The notes below the pieces were generated by a model, which was not told where the DNA came from, made no database searches, and was given only the letters and a program-made list of their open reading frames with translations. The translations under genes were made by a program, and so were the position numbers. A stretch of 64,000 bases of DNA from Streptomyces davaonensis JCM 4913. GTDB lineage: Bacteria > Actinomycetota > Actinomycetes > Streptomycetales > Streptomycetaceae. The stretch spans positions 8,040,326 to 8,104,325 of the forward strand of contig NC_020504.1 in NCBI RefSeq assembly GCF_000349325.1, given 5' to 3'. Positions 9,427-21,112 of the stretch are shown piece after piece (position 1 is the first letter of the stretch; every line of letters starts with the position of its first letter).

Positions 9427-9470
9427 GGGGGACAGTTGCTGGAGCACGCCGCACGGCAGCTGTCGGCCCC
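9427..9470. terminator. possible convergent terminator hairpin
   Basis: GACAGTTG (9431-9438) pairs with CAGCTGTC (9457-9464), with flanking GGGG/CCCC nearly extending the stem. It lies in the 181-base gap between the converging SMC gene and the small membrane protein gene. There is no U-tract, as is common in Streptomyces. Nothing else is recognisable in that gap. Confidence 0.35.
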
Positions 9471-9504
9471 GTGGGAGGGGTGGCTGACGGGCCCGGATCT
9501 CAGC

Positions 9505-10068
9505 TCAAGGATGCGACAGTTGCCCGGCGCCACCCCGCCCGCGTATCCGCTCCTGGGTGCGTTCGGCCGTCCGTGCCTGGCGTCGGGCCCTTCGGCGCTC
9601 TCGGCGCAGGGCCCGCGCGGTGCTGGCCGGGGTCGAGACCACGCCGTGGCGCTGGTTCCACACCTGGCGGGTCACCCAGACGTCCAGCGCGGCCCAGGTG
9701 GCGACCACGGTGCTGGCCACGCCGCTGAGCACCATGGGGAAGGCCAACCAGGATCCGGCCAGGGTGCACAGGAAGGCCACCATGGCCTGTATCAGCGTCA
9801 CCGCGATGATCAGGACCGCGCGAACCGCCGCTGTCCGCACCGGATCGGGCATCCGGCGTCGCCGCGCCGGCTCCTCGATCCACAACGGACGGTAAGGCGG
9901 CTGCGCGAGCGCCTCTTCGTAGGACTCATCCCCCTGGTCGGACCGGGTGACCTCGGCGTACGCCGCCGACTTCACCCGCGCACCCCGCACCACCTCGCCC
10001 CGGTCCGGACCCTGGCGCACCGCCACATTGCCGTCGTCGGGCGCCTCGCGCCGCTCCGCCGTGCCCAT
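9505..10068 (-). CDS. Small two-helix membrane protein, unknown function
   Basis: I do not recognise the family. The 187-residue protein starts at ATG 10068 (a GTG one codon upstream is equally possible), behind a GGAG site. An acidic, polar N-terminal half contains a short YRPLWIEEPARRRR segment that looks like a cytoplasmic anchor. Two hydrophobic segments follow (AAVRAVLIIAVTLIQAMVAF and WLAFPMVLSGVASTVVATWA). The tail is very Arg-rich (residues about 155-187) and presumably cytoplasmic. It sits between the SMC operon and the conservon and is transcribed toward the SMC operon. Its codon use matches its neighbours, so it looks native and real rather than an antisense artefact. Confidence 0.7.
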   Translation of the reverse strand: MGTAERREAPDDGNVAVRQGPDRGEVVRGARVKSAAYAEVTRSDQGDESYEEALAQPPYRPLWIEEPARRRRMPDPVRTAAVRAVLIIAVTLIQAMVAFLCTLAGSWLAFPMVLSGVASTVVATWAALDVWVTRQVWNQRHGVVSTPASTARALRRERRRARRQARTAERTQERIRGRGGAGQLSHP

Positions 10069-10397
10069 CACCGTGTCACTCCCCACCGCCGACAGCCCGC
10101 TCGCTTCCGAGTCCGAAGACCCGGCTCCCCAGTGGCTGCCCGGCTTGCGCTGATTTACGCCGCCGGGAGGCTGGATGCGGCTCCTGTGGCCGATTCCGCC
10201 CCCGTTTCCCATAGGTAAGGACGAACGGCATCGCTCGAAGATTCCCAACGAGGGAAAAATTCCGGCCAATTGGCGCCGCGGATGAGTGGCCCCTGTTCGA
10301 CCGGTCGACGCCGGATTCCGGGAGGCAATCTCCCCCAATGACCGGACAACTCCCCATGTCTCGCCCCCGGTGCGGAAGTTAGGCTTCCGGACGGCTC

Positions 10398-10427
10398 TTC
10401 GAGTTACCTGTGCGTCGGTAGTAGGCT
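10398..10427 (+). promoter_or_regulatory. candidate conservon promoter
   Basis: TTCGAG (10398-10403), an 18-bp spacer and TAGGCT (10422-10427) form a plausible housekeeping promoter about 60 bases ahead of the cvnA start. A short hairpin (CGGAAG/CTTCCG, 10373-10389) lies just upstream. The 420-base region between the divergent genes holds no other gene. Confidence 0.35.
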
Positions 10428-10488
10428 CGCGCCGTTTGTTGACGCACATGTGTACCCCCGTCCGGTGGGGGTCGAGCTGGGGGAGGCC

Positions 10489-13368
10489 ATGCGCTTTCGC
10501 GGGAAGTCCATCCGCCGGAAGATCGTGGCGTTGCTTCTCGTGCCGCTGGTGTCCCTGACCGCCATCTGGGGTTTCGCCACGGTATTGACGGGTCGCGAGG
10601 CGCAGCAGCTGTTCAACGTGTCGTCCGTCGTGGAGAAGATCGGCTACCCCATCGAGGACACGGTCCGTGTCCTCCAGCAGGAACGTCGCCAGACTCTCGT
10701 CCACCTCGCCGACCCGCGCGCCTCCGACGGGCTTGCCGCCCTCAGGCGCAGCCGCAGCGCCACCGACGAAGCCGTCGCCGAGATTCGCAAGAACGCCAAG
10801 AACCCTGATGTACGCGACGCGATGGGCCAGGGCACGGACGAGCGCCTCACCGCCGTCCTGGACGCCTTCGACGGCATCACCTCCCTGCGCCGCAGCGTCG
10901 AGGACGGCACCGTCAACCGTGCGACCGCTCTGAAGCTCTACAACAGCCTGGTCGACCCGTGCTACGTGTTGCTCGCCAACCTCCATGTCGTCGACAACGT
11001 GGAGATGGACAAGCAGTACCGAGCCCTGGTCAACCTCGCGCGCGCCCGCGAGCTGCTGTCCCGCGAGGACGCCCTCCTCGGTTCCGCTCTGATCGTCGGC
11101 AGGCTGACCCGCGAGGAGGTCCGCGAGGTCTCCGACTACGCCGCCCAGCGCACGCTGCTCTACGAGGTCAACCTTCCTCTGCTGCCGTCCTGGGAGCGGG
11201 ACCGCTTCACCCGCTTCTGGAAGAACGCCGCCAGCGCACCCCTGCGCGTCGCCGAGGAGTCCGCCGTCTCCACCGGGGCCGGCACGCCCAGCGGTGTGAC
11301 GGCGAAGAGCTGGGACACCGCTGCGGGCAATGTGCTCGAAGAGGTCGCCGAGCTCAACGACCAGGCGGGCGACCGCTACCAGGACCGCGTCCGGCCGGTC
11401 GCGATGGGCGTCATCGCCAAGGCGGCCGTCGCCGGAGTGCTCGGTCTCGTCGCCCTGCTGGTCTCGCTGTTCCTGTCCGTCCGCATCGGCCGCGGCCTCA
11501 TCCGCGACCTGCGCCGGCTTCGGCTGGAGGCCCACGAGGCGTCCGGCGTCCGGCTGCCCAGCGTGATGCGCCGCCTGTCGACGGGCGAACAGGTCGACGT
11601 CGAGACCGAGGTCCCGCGTCTGGAGTACGACAGGAACGAGATCGGCGAGGTCGGCCAGGCCCTCAACACCCTCCAGCGTGCCGCCGTCGAGGCCGCCGTC
11701 AAGCAGGCCGAGCTGCGCTCCGGCGTCTCCGAGGTCTTCGTCAACCTCGCCCGCCGCAGCCAGGTGCTTCTCCACAAGCAGCTCACCCTCCTCGACACCA
11801 TGGAACGCCGGACCGAGGACACCGACGAACTCGCCGACCTGTTCCGCCTCGACCACCTGACCACCCGCATGCGCCGGCACGCCGAGGGCCTGGTGATCCT
11901 CTCCGGCGCCGCTCCCTCCCGGCAGTGGCGCAAGCCCGTCCAGCTCATGGACGTGGTGCGGGCCGCCGTCGCCGAGGTCGAGGACTACGAGCGCATCGAG
12001 GTGCGCAGACTGCCCCGGGTCGCCGTCACCGGGCCGGCCGTCGCGGACCTCACCCATCTCGTGGCCGAACTCCTGGAGAACGCCACCGTGTTCTCCCCGC
12101 CGCACACCGCCGTCCAGGTGCTCGGCGAGCGCGTCGCCAACGGCTTCACCCTGGAGATCCACGACCGCGGACTCGGCATGGCCGCCGACGCGCTGCTGGA
12201 CGCCAACCTCCGGCTCGCCGAGACGCCCGATTTCGAGCTGTCCGACACCGACCGGCTCGGCCTCTTCGTGGTCAGCCGCCTCGCCCAGCGCCAGAACGTC
12301 CGTGTCTCCCTCCAGCCGTCCCCGTACGGCGGCACCACGGCCGTGGTGTTCATCCCCGACGCCCTGCTCACGGACGACGTGCCGGACACCAACGGCATCG
12401 GCTTCCGCCTGGACCGCCCCGGCCCTTCCAAGGAGGCCGAGCTGGAGGAGACCCGCAGGCTGGAGGAGAGCCGACGGGCCGCCCTGGCCCAGGTGCCCGT
12501 ACCACTGCCGGGTCTGCCCACCCAGCTCCTGGACGGTCCGGTCGAGCTGGAGGCACCGGTCGACCTGGACGCCCTGAGCGACTTCCCGGACCCGCTGGAC
12601 GAGGATGCCGACGAACGCGGCGGGCTGTTCCGCCCGCGCCGCTCGCACCTCTCCCGCGCGGAGGACGCCACCGCCCGACCCGACGCGCCGCACTCCGGTG
12701 GCCCGGATCCGGCCGCGCCCGGCGAACAGCTCGGGGCAGCGGTCCCGCTGCCCCGGCGCGGCACGCCCAAGCTGGTCAGCTCCCACGGGCGCCCCGTCAC
12801 CGAACAGCGTCCCCGACGGGACGAGGCGGCGGACGGGCCCTCGGCGGGCGCCGGCCGCCCCCAGCCCGACGGCCCGGCACCGTTGCCGACCCGGCGCCGA
12901 GGGGCCTCACCCTTGCGCCGTGGCCCCGGCGGACCCGATCCGGCGACGGAGCGGACGGACACCGGCGACGCGGCCGGACGTGACCTCACGGGGGAGCCCC
13001 CGGCGCTGCCCCGGCGCACCCGGCGTGCCGAGATCGAGTCCAGCAACCCCAGTTCTGCGGACCGGCGCCCGGCGTCCCTGCCGCAGCAGACCGGCTCCGG
13101 TACGGGTCCGGACCCCGTACCGCAGCCCGGAGCGGGAGCGCTGCCCCGGCGCGTACGCCAGGCCAATCTGGCCCCACAGCTCAAGCGGGACCCTGCCCGA
13201 CCGACGGAGAGCCCGACTGAGCCCTCCGAGCGGGATGCCGATGAGGTACGCAGCCGCATGGCCTCGCTCCAGCGCGGCTGGCAGCGCGGCCGCGAGGAGA
13301 ACGCCGCGGGCGATGACGCCACCAGCGGCACAGCACCACGAGGAACGACTAAGGGGGACGGTCGATGA
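10489..13368 (+). CDS. cvnA: Conservon sensor histidine kinase-like protein CvnA
   Basis: A 959-residue membrane protein heading a conservon, the actinobacterial four-gene module that resembles a eukaryotic GTPase-coupled receptor. The first membrane helix (IVALLLVPLVSLTAIWGFAT) is followed by an extracytoplasmic nitrate/nitrite-sensing-like helical domain (residues about 50-300) and a second helix (KAAVAGVLGLVALLVSLFLS). Then come a HAMP domain, the DHLTTRMRRHAEGLVILSG helix characteristic of these kinases, and an HATPase_c domain with N-box ELLENATVF and G-box DRGLGM. The last ~270 residues are Pro/Arg-rich and disordered. ATG 10489 is chosen because GGGGGAGG lies 3-9 bases upstream and the membrane helix follows at once. 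Its TGA overlaps the next start (ATGA). Confidence 0.93.
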   Translation: MRFRGKSIRRKIVALLLVPLVSLTAIWGFATVLTGREAQQLFNVSSVVEKIGYPIEDTVRVLQQERRQTLVHLADPRASDGLAALRRSRSATDEAVAEIRKNAKNPDVRDAMGQGTDERLTAVLDAFDGITSLRRSVEDGTVNRATALKLYNSLVDPCYVLLANLHVVDNVEMDKQYRALVNLARARELLSREDALLGSALIVGRLTREEVREVSDYAAQRTLLYEVNLPLLPSWERDRFTRFWKNAASAPLRVAEESAVSTGAGTPSGVTAKSWDTAAGNVLEEVAELNDQAGDRYQDRVRPVAMGVIAKAAVAGVLGLVALLVSLFLSVRIGRGLIRDLRRLRLEAHEASGVRLPSVMRRLSTGEQVDVETEVPRLEYDRNEIGEVGQALNTLQRAAVEAAVKQAELRSGVSEVFVNLARRSQVLLHKQLTLLDTMERRTEDTDELADLFRLDHLTTRMRRHAEGLVILSGAAPSRQWRKPVQLMDVVRAAVAEVEDYERIEVRRLPRVAVTGPAVADLTHLVAELLENATVFSPPHTAVQVLGERVANGFTLEIHDRGLGMAADALLDANLRLAETPDFELSDTDRLGLFVVSRLAQRQNVRVSLQPSPYGGTTAVVFIPDALLTDDVPDTNGIGFRLDRPGPSKEAELEETRRLEESRRAALAQVPVPLPGLPTQLLDGPVELEAPVDLDALSDFPDPLDEDADERGGLFRPRRSHLSRAEDATARPDAPHSGGPDPAAPGEQLGAAVPLPRRGTPKLVSSHGRPVTEQRPRRDEAADGPSAGAGRPQPDGPAPLPTRRRGASPLRRGPGGPDPATERTDTGDAAGRDLTGEPPALPRRTRRAEIESSNPSSADRRPASLPQQTGSGTGPDPVPQPGAGALPRRVRQANLAPQLKRDPARPTESPTEPSERDADEVRSRMASLQRGWQRGREENAAGDDATSGTAPRGTTKGDGR

Positions 13369-13802
13369 CCGCACCGAAGGTGACCGACCACACCACGACC
13401 ATCGCGTCCGGCGAGCTCAACTGGCTGCTGGACGACCTGGTGGACCGTGTCGCCAGCATCCGCAAGGCCGTCGTGCTCTCCGGTGACGGACTGCCGACGG
13501 GTGCGTCCAAGGACCTGACCCGCGAGGACAGCGAGCATCTGGCCGCCGTCGCCTCCGGCTTCCACAGCCTCGCCAAGGGTGTGGGCCGCCACTTCGAGGC
13601 CGGCAGCGTCCGGCAGACGGTCGTCGAACTCGATGACGCCTTCCTGTTCGTCACGGCCGCCGGGGACGGCAGCTGCCTGGCGGTTCTCTCGGACGCCGAC
13701 TCCGACGTCGGCCAGGTCGCGTACGAGATGACGCTCCTCGTCAAGCGAGTCGGTGTGCATCTGGGCGCCGCTCCGCGCACCGATCTGCCCGCGGGCGGGT
13801 AG
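13365..13802 (+). CDS. cvnB: Roadblock/LC7 protein CvnB
   Basis: A 145-residue roadblock/LC7 (longin-like) domain protein spanning almost the whole length (LNWLLDDLVDRVASIRKAVV ... LAVLSDADSDVGQVAYEMTL). In conservons such proteins, like MglB, act as partners or GTPase-activating factors for the CvnD G-protein and bind the cytoplasmic part of CvnA. The start overlaps the cvnA stop by four bases (ATGA), so translation is probably coupled, and the CvnC start follows 9 bases after the stop. Confidence 0.93.
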   Translation: MTAPKVTDHTTTIASGELNWLLDDLVDRVASIRKAVVLSGDGLPTGASKDLTREDSEHLAAVASGFHSLAKGVGRHFEAGSVRQTVVELDDAFLFVTAAGDGSCLAVLSDADSDVGQVAYEMTLLVKRVGVHLGAAPRTDLPAGG

Positions 13803-13811
13803 TGGGATGAC

Positions 13812-14207
13812 ATGAGCGCAGACGGTCAGGGAAGAAGCCACTGGTTCGACGACGAGGCCGGACCGGTCGTCCGTCCGTACGCGATGACGCGCGGCCGCAC
13901 CACCAGTGCGGCCCAGCACCGCCTCGACCTCATCGCGGTGGTCGTCACGGAGTCGCAGGCGGACGATCCGGAAGAGGACTCGACACTGTCCCCCGAGCAT
14001 GTGGACATCGTCGAACTGTGCCGTGACGCCCCGCAGTCGGTCGCCGAACTCGCCGCCGAACTCGACCTTCCCATCGGCGTGGTGAGGGTCCTCGTCGGGG
14101 ACCTCGTGGCCGGGGAACTCGTGCACGTCAACCGGCCGGTCCCCCCTGCGGAACTGGTGGACGAGAGTATTCTGCGCGACGTGATCAACGGCCTCCGGGC
14201 GCTGTGA
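13812..14207 (+). CDS. cvnC: DUF742 protein CvnC
   Basis: A 131-residue DUF742 protein, third member of the conservon. Residues about 20-45 carry the family pattern GPVVRPYAMTRGRT. The C-terminal half is a winged-helix-like region (HVDIVELCRDAPQSVAELAA then LPIGVVRVLVGDLVAGELV) ending in the conserved LRDVINGLRAL. It is thought to join CvnB and CvnD at the membrane-bound kinase. In ordinary conservons the GTPase gene follows directly; here a 3.6-kb hydantoinase gene starts 24 bases downstream instead. Confidence 0.92.
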   Translation: MSADGQGRSHWFDDEAGPVVRPYAMTRGRTTSAAQHRLDLIAVVVTESQADDPEEDSTLSPEHVDIVELCRDAPQSVAELAAELDLPIGVVRVLVGDLVAGELVHVNRPVPPAELVDESILRDVINGLRAL

Positions 14208-14231
14208 CCGGCGCGGAAGCGGGGTACTGAC

Positions 14232-17838
<3,607 letters not shown>

Positions 17839-17858
<20 letters not shown>

Positions 17859-18444
17859 GCGCGGCAAGCCCCCGGTCGAGCCCGTCACGCTCAAGATCCT
17901 GGTGGCCGGCGGCTTCGGGGTGGGCAAGACCACCCTGGTCGGCGCGGTCAGCGAGATCAGGCCGCTGCGCACCGAGGAGTACCTCACCGAGGCCGGTCGC
18001 CCGGTCGACGACACCAGCGGTGTGGAGGGCAAGAACACCACCACCGTGGCGATGGACTTCGGCCGCATCACCCTGCGCGAGGACCTGGTGCTGTACCTCT
18101 TCGGCACGCCCGGCCAGGAGCGGTTCTGGTTCATGTGGGACGAGCTCTCCGAGGGCGCCCTCGGAGCCGTCGTCCTGGCCGACACCCGGCGCCTGGAGGA
18201 CTGCTTCGCCGCCGTCGACTACTTCGAGCGGCGCTCCATACCCTTCCTCGTCGGCGTCAACTGCTTCGAGGGAGCCTCCCGTTACCCGGCCGACGATGTC
18301 CGGCAGGCCCTCGACCTCGACGACGACGTGCCGCTCGTGCTGTGCGACGCGCGGGACCGGGAATCCGTCAAGGAGATCCTCATCGGCGTCGTCCAGCACG
18401 CCATGGCCCACACCGCGGACCGCAGACAGGCCGTCACCACCTGA
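17839..18444 (+). CDS. cvnD: Conservon small GTPase CvnD
   Basis: A 201-residue Ras-like/MglA-like GTPase with G1 P-loop GGFGVGKTT (residues 24-32), a switch-region threonine near [13 protein letters not shown]3 region [14 protein letters not shown] with the glycine-glutamine typical of Cvn proteins, and a late specificity motif region (LVGVNCFEG). Conservon GTPases lack a classical NKxD motif, as here. The ATG at 17839 lies inside the end of the oxoprolinase gene (20-base overlap), behind GAAGAGAAAG, so expression is probably coupled to it. It is the output component of the CvnA-D complex. Confidence 0.93.
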
Positions 18445-18459
18445 ACCCGGCCCGCGCAC

Positions 18460-18491
18460 GGCCCGTACCCCCGCCGACCGGGGTACGGGCC
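18460..18491. terminator. bidirectional terminator between cvnD and glpK
   Basis: GGCCCGTACCCC pairs perfectly with GGGGTACGGGCC (12-bp stem, 8-base loop) in the 78-base gap between two converging operons. No U-tract is present, which is usual in this genus. Confidence 0.75.
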
Positions 18492-18522
18492 GCAGCTGTT
18501 GGAGCGCCGCACGCGCGCGTGG

Positions 18523-20034
18523 CTACTCCTCGCCGTCCTCCAGCCAGCCGAAGCTCTTCTCCACGGCCTTGCGCCAGTTGCGGTACTCACGGTCCCGCAC
18601 CGCCGCCTCCATCGACGGCGTCCACTCGACGTCCTTCTGCCAGTGCGACTTCAGCTCGTCGAGGTCGTTCCACACCCCGGTCGCGAGCCCGGCGGCGTAC
18701 GCGGCACCCAGGCAGGTCGTCTCGGAGACCCTCGGCCGGATGACCGGCACATCGAGCACATCCGCCTGATGCTGCATGAGCAGGTTGTTCTTCGTCATGC
18801 CGCCGTCCACCTTCAGGGTGGTGATCTGCACCCCGGAGTCCTGGTACATGGCGTCCACGACCTCACGGGTCTGCCAGCTCGTCGCCTCCAGCACCGCACG
18901 CGCGAGATGCCCCTTGGTGACGTAACGGGTGAGCCCGGTGACCACCCCGCGCGCGTCGGAGCGCCAATAGGGCGCGAACAGTCCCGAGAACGCCGGCACG
19001 ATGTACGCGCCGCCGTTGTCGTCGACGCTCGCCGCGAGGGACTCGATCTCGTCCGCGGTGCGGATGATGCCCAGCTGGTCTCGGAACCATTGGACGAGCG
19101 CGCCCGTTATGGCGATCGACCCCTCCAGGCAGTACACGGGCGCTTCACTGCCGATCTTGTAGCCCATGGTCGTCAGCAGGCCGCTCTTCGACGGCACCGG
19201 ACGGTTGCCGGTGTTGAGCAGCAGGAAGCTGCCCGTGCCGTACGTGTTCTTCGCCGTGCCCACGTCGTAGCAGGCCTGCCCGAACACCGCCGCCTGCTGA
19301 TCGCCCAGTGCGGAGGCGACCGGCACTCCGGCGAGCTGGCCGACCGCGGTGCCGTACACCTCGGCGGAGGAGCGGATCTCGGGCAGCACCGCCTCGGGGA
19401 CGTTCATGGCGGAGAGGATGGAGGAGTCCCACTGGAGGGTCTCCAGGTTCATGAGCATGGTGCGCCCGGCGTTGGTGACGTCGGTGACGTGCCGGCCGCC
19501 TTCCGTGCCGCCCGTCAGGTTCCAGATCAGCCAGGAGTCGATGGTGCCGAAGGCGATCTCACCGTGCTCCGCACGGGCCCGCAACCCTGGCACATTGTCG
19601 AGCAGCCAGGCCGCCTTGGGCCCGGAGAAGTAGCTGGCCAACGGCAGCCCGGTCTGCTCGCGGAAACGGTCCTGTCCGTCGGAGCCGCCGAGCTGGTTGC
19701 ACAGCGCCGAGGTCCGGGTGTCCTGCCACACGATCGCGTTGTGCACGGGCTTGCCCGTCGCCCGGTCCCACAGCACCGTCGTCTCACGCTGGTTGGTGAT
19801 ACCGAGCGCGCTGAGCTGGTCCGCGCGCAGTCCGGCCTTGGCGATGGCACCGGCGACCACCGCCTGCACCTTGGACCAGATCTCGGTGGCGTCGTGCTCC
19901 ACCCAGCCCGGCTTGGGGAAGATCTGGCGATGCTCGCGCTGGTCGACGGCGACGATCGCGCCGTTCTGGTCGAAGATGATGCAGCGGCTGGAGGTGGTGC
20001 CCTGGTCGATAGCGGCGACGAACTTGTCCGTCAT
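18523..20034 (-). CDS. glpK: Glycerol kinase
   Basis: A 503-residue FGGY-family kinase that phosphorylates glycerol to sn-glycerol 3-phosphate with ATP. The N-terminal phosphate loop is [17 protein letters not shown] (residues about 9-25). The substrate-binding WQDTRT, the actin-fold [15 protein letters not shown] and the FGGY signature regions ([40 protein letters not shown]) are all intact, and length is standard. It lies 22 bases after glpF on the same strand, so glycerol diffusing through GlpF is trapped by phosphorylation. No glycerol-3-phosphate dehydrogenase or gylR-type regulator is adjacent. Confidence 0.96.
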   Translation of the reverse strand: MTDKFVAAIDQGTTSSRCIIFDQNGAIVAVDQREHRQIFPKPGWVEHDATEIWSKVQAVVAGAIAKAGLRADQLSALGITNQRETTVLWDRATGKPVHNAIVWQDTRTSALCNQLGGSDGQDRFREQTGLPLASYFSGPKAAWLLDNVPGLRARAEHGEIAFGTIDSWLIWNLTGGTEGGRHVTDVTNAGRTMLMNLETLQWDSSILSAMNVPEAVLPEIRSSAEVYGTAVGQLAGVPVASALGDQQAAVFGQACYDVGTAKNTYGTGSFLLLNTGNRPVPSKSGLLTTMGYKIGSEAPVYCLEGSIAITGALVQWFRDQLGIIRTADEIESLAASVDDNGGAYIVPAFSGLFAPYWRSDARGVVTGLTRYVTKGHLARAVLEATSWQTREVVDAMYQDSGVQITTLKVDGGMTKNNLLMQHQADVLDVPVIRPRVSETTCLGAAYAAGLATGVWNDLDELKSHWQKDVEWTPSMEAAVRDREYRNWRKAVEKSFGWLEDGEE

Positions 20035-20056
20035 GACGTCCCCTTCGTCGGTTCCT

Positions 20057-20782
20057 TCAGAAGGCTGCGTTGAAGATGAGCCCGGACAGCGCCCCGCCGA
20101 TCAGCGGTCCCACCACCGGGATCCACGCGTAACCCCAGTCCGAGGTGCCCTTGTTGGGAATCGGCAGGACGGCGTGCGTCAACCGCGGACCCAGGTCACG
20201 GGCCGGGTTGATGGCGTATCCGGTGGGACCGCCGAGCGACAGACCGATGCCGACGACCAGGAACGAGACGATCAGGATCGCCGTACCGGACTCGCCGAGC
20301 CCCTTGGTCAGTCCGAACGCCAGGATCGGCAGCACCAGGCCGATGGTCGCGATGATCTCGGTCATCAGGTTCGCGACGGTGTTGCGGATCGCGGGCGCGG
20401 TGGAGAAGATCCCGAGCGTCGGCTGCGCCTTGTCCTTGTCCGCGTTGGCCTGGAACTGCGCGAAGTACGTCAGCCAGCACAGCACGGCGCCGAGGATCGC
20501 GCCGACCATCTGCCCGGCGACGTAGACGTGGACCTTGTCCCATTCCCCGGTGTCGATGGCGATTCCCAAGGTCACCGCCGGGTTCAGATGTCCACCGGAC
20601 AGCGGCGCGGCCGTGTACGCCCCGGCCATCACCCCGAATCCCCAGCCGAACGCGATGACGACCCAGCCCGCGTCCTTGGCCTTGGAATCCTTCAGTACGA
20701 CGGCGGCCACGACTCCGGCGCCGAAGAGGATCAGGATCGCGGTACCGATGACCTCACCGAGGAAGATGTCTCCGTTGCTCAT
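20057..20782 (-). CDS. glpF: Glycerol uptake facilitator (aquaglyceroporin)
   Basis: A 241-residue major intrinsic protein with six membrane helices and two half-helix NPA motifs, [11 protein letters not shown] in the first half and [13 protein letters not shown] in the second. The Asp following NPAR is the residue that distinguishes glycerol facilitators from water-only aquaporins. It passes glycerol down its gradient. It begins at ATG 20782 behind a TAGGAGCC site and is first in the glpFK operon. A promoter with an overlapping inverted repeat is predicted about 240 bases upstream. Confidence 0.95.
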   Translation of the reverse strand: MSNGDIFLGEVIGTAILILFGAGVVAAVVLKDSKAKDAGWVVIAFGWGFGVMAGAYTAAPLSGGHLNPAVTLGIAIDTGEWDKVHVYVAGQMVGAILGAVLCWLTYFAQFQANADKDKAQPTLGIFSTAPAIRNTVANLMTEIIATIGLVLPILAFGLTKGLGESGTAILIVSFLVVGIGLSLGGPTGYAINPARDLGPRLTHAVLPIPNKGTSDWGYAWIPVVGPLIGGALSGLIFNAAF

Positions 20783-21010
20783 GGCGGCTCCTAGGCCCTG
20801 GCCCGGAGTGATCGACCCCGGCCCTCGTGCAGGGTGCGTTTCCCATGGCGACTTCAGCCGAAGGCAGGGAGGTCCCGCGCCCCGCCCGGCGTCCGTGACG
20901 AGCGTGCCGTAGTCGACGCATCGCCCCGGAGAACGGCCGTGGCTGAATCAGGCGCGGCCCGCGCAGGGGCACAGTGCCTGGTACGCCGTGAATGTACGGC
21001 GATGTCGACT

Positions 21011-21048
21011 GACACCGGAAGTGTTCACCGGTGTCCCAAGGGCGTCAA
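21011..21048 (-). promoter_or_regulatory. candidate glpFK promoter with overlapping operator
   Basis: On the minus strand TTGACG (21048-21043), a 17-bp spacer and AACACT (21025-21020) form a promoter-like element. GACACCGG and CCGGTGTC form a perfect 8-bp inverted repeat with a 9-base spacer (21011-21035) covering the -10 hexamer. A third GACACCGG half-site lies at 21059-21066. This geometry suits a repressor. The rest of the 330-base gap upstream of glpF shows no gene. Confidence 0.45.
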
Positions 21049-21112
21049 GGTCGCGGACGACACCGGTTGAGGGCACGGTCATTCGGCCGTGGGGGACACC
21101 GAGGGTCCGGAT

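Noticed and set aside
5805..9533. Very long reverse open frames opposite the SMC gene (up to ~1240 codons) and similar ones at 2068-3957, 11985-16556 and 9505-12786
   Set aside because: They mirror the GC-rich codon structure of real genes on the other strand, are Arg/Gly/Ala-rich without domains, and overlap well-supported genes. Only the 9505-10068 end is kept as a gene.
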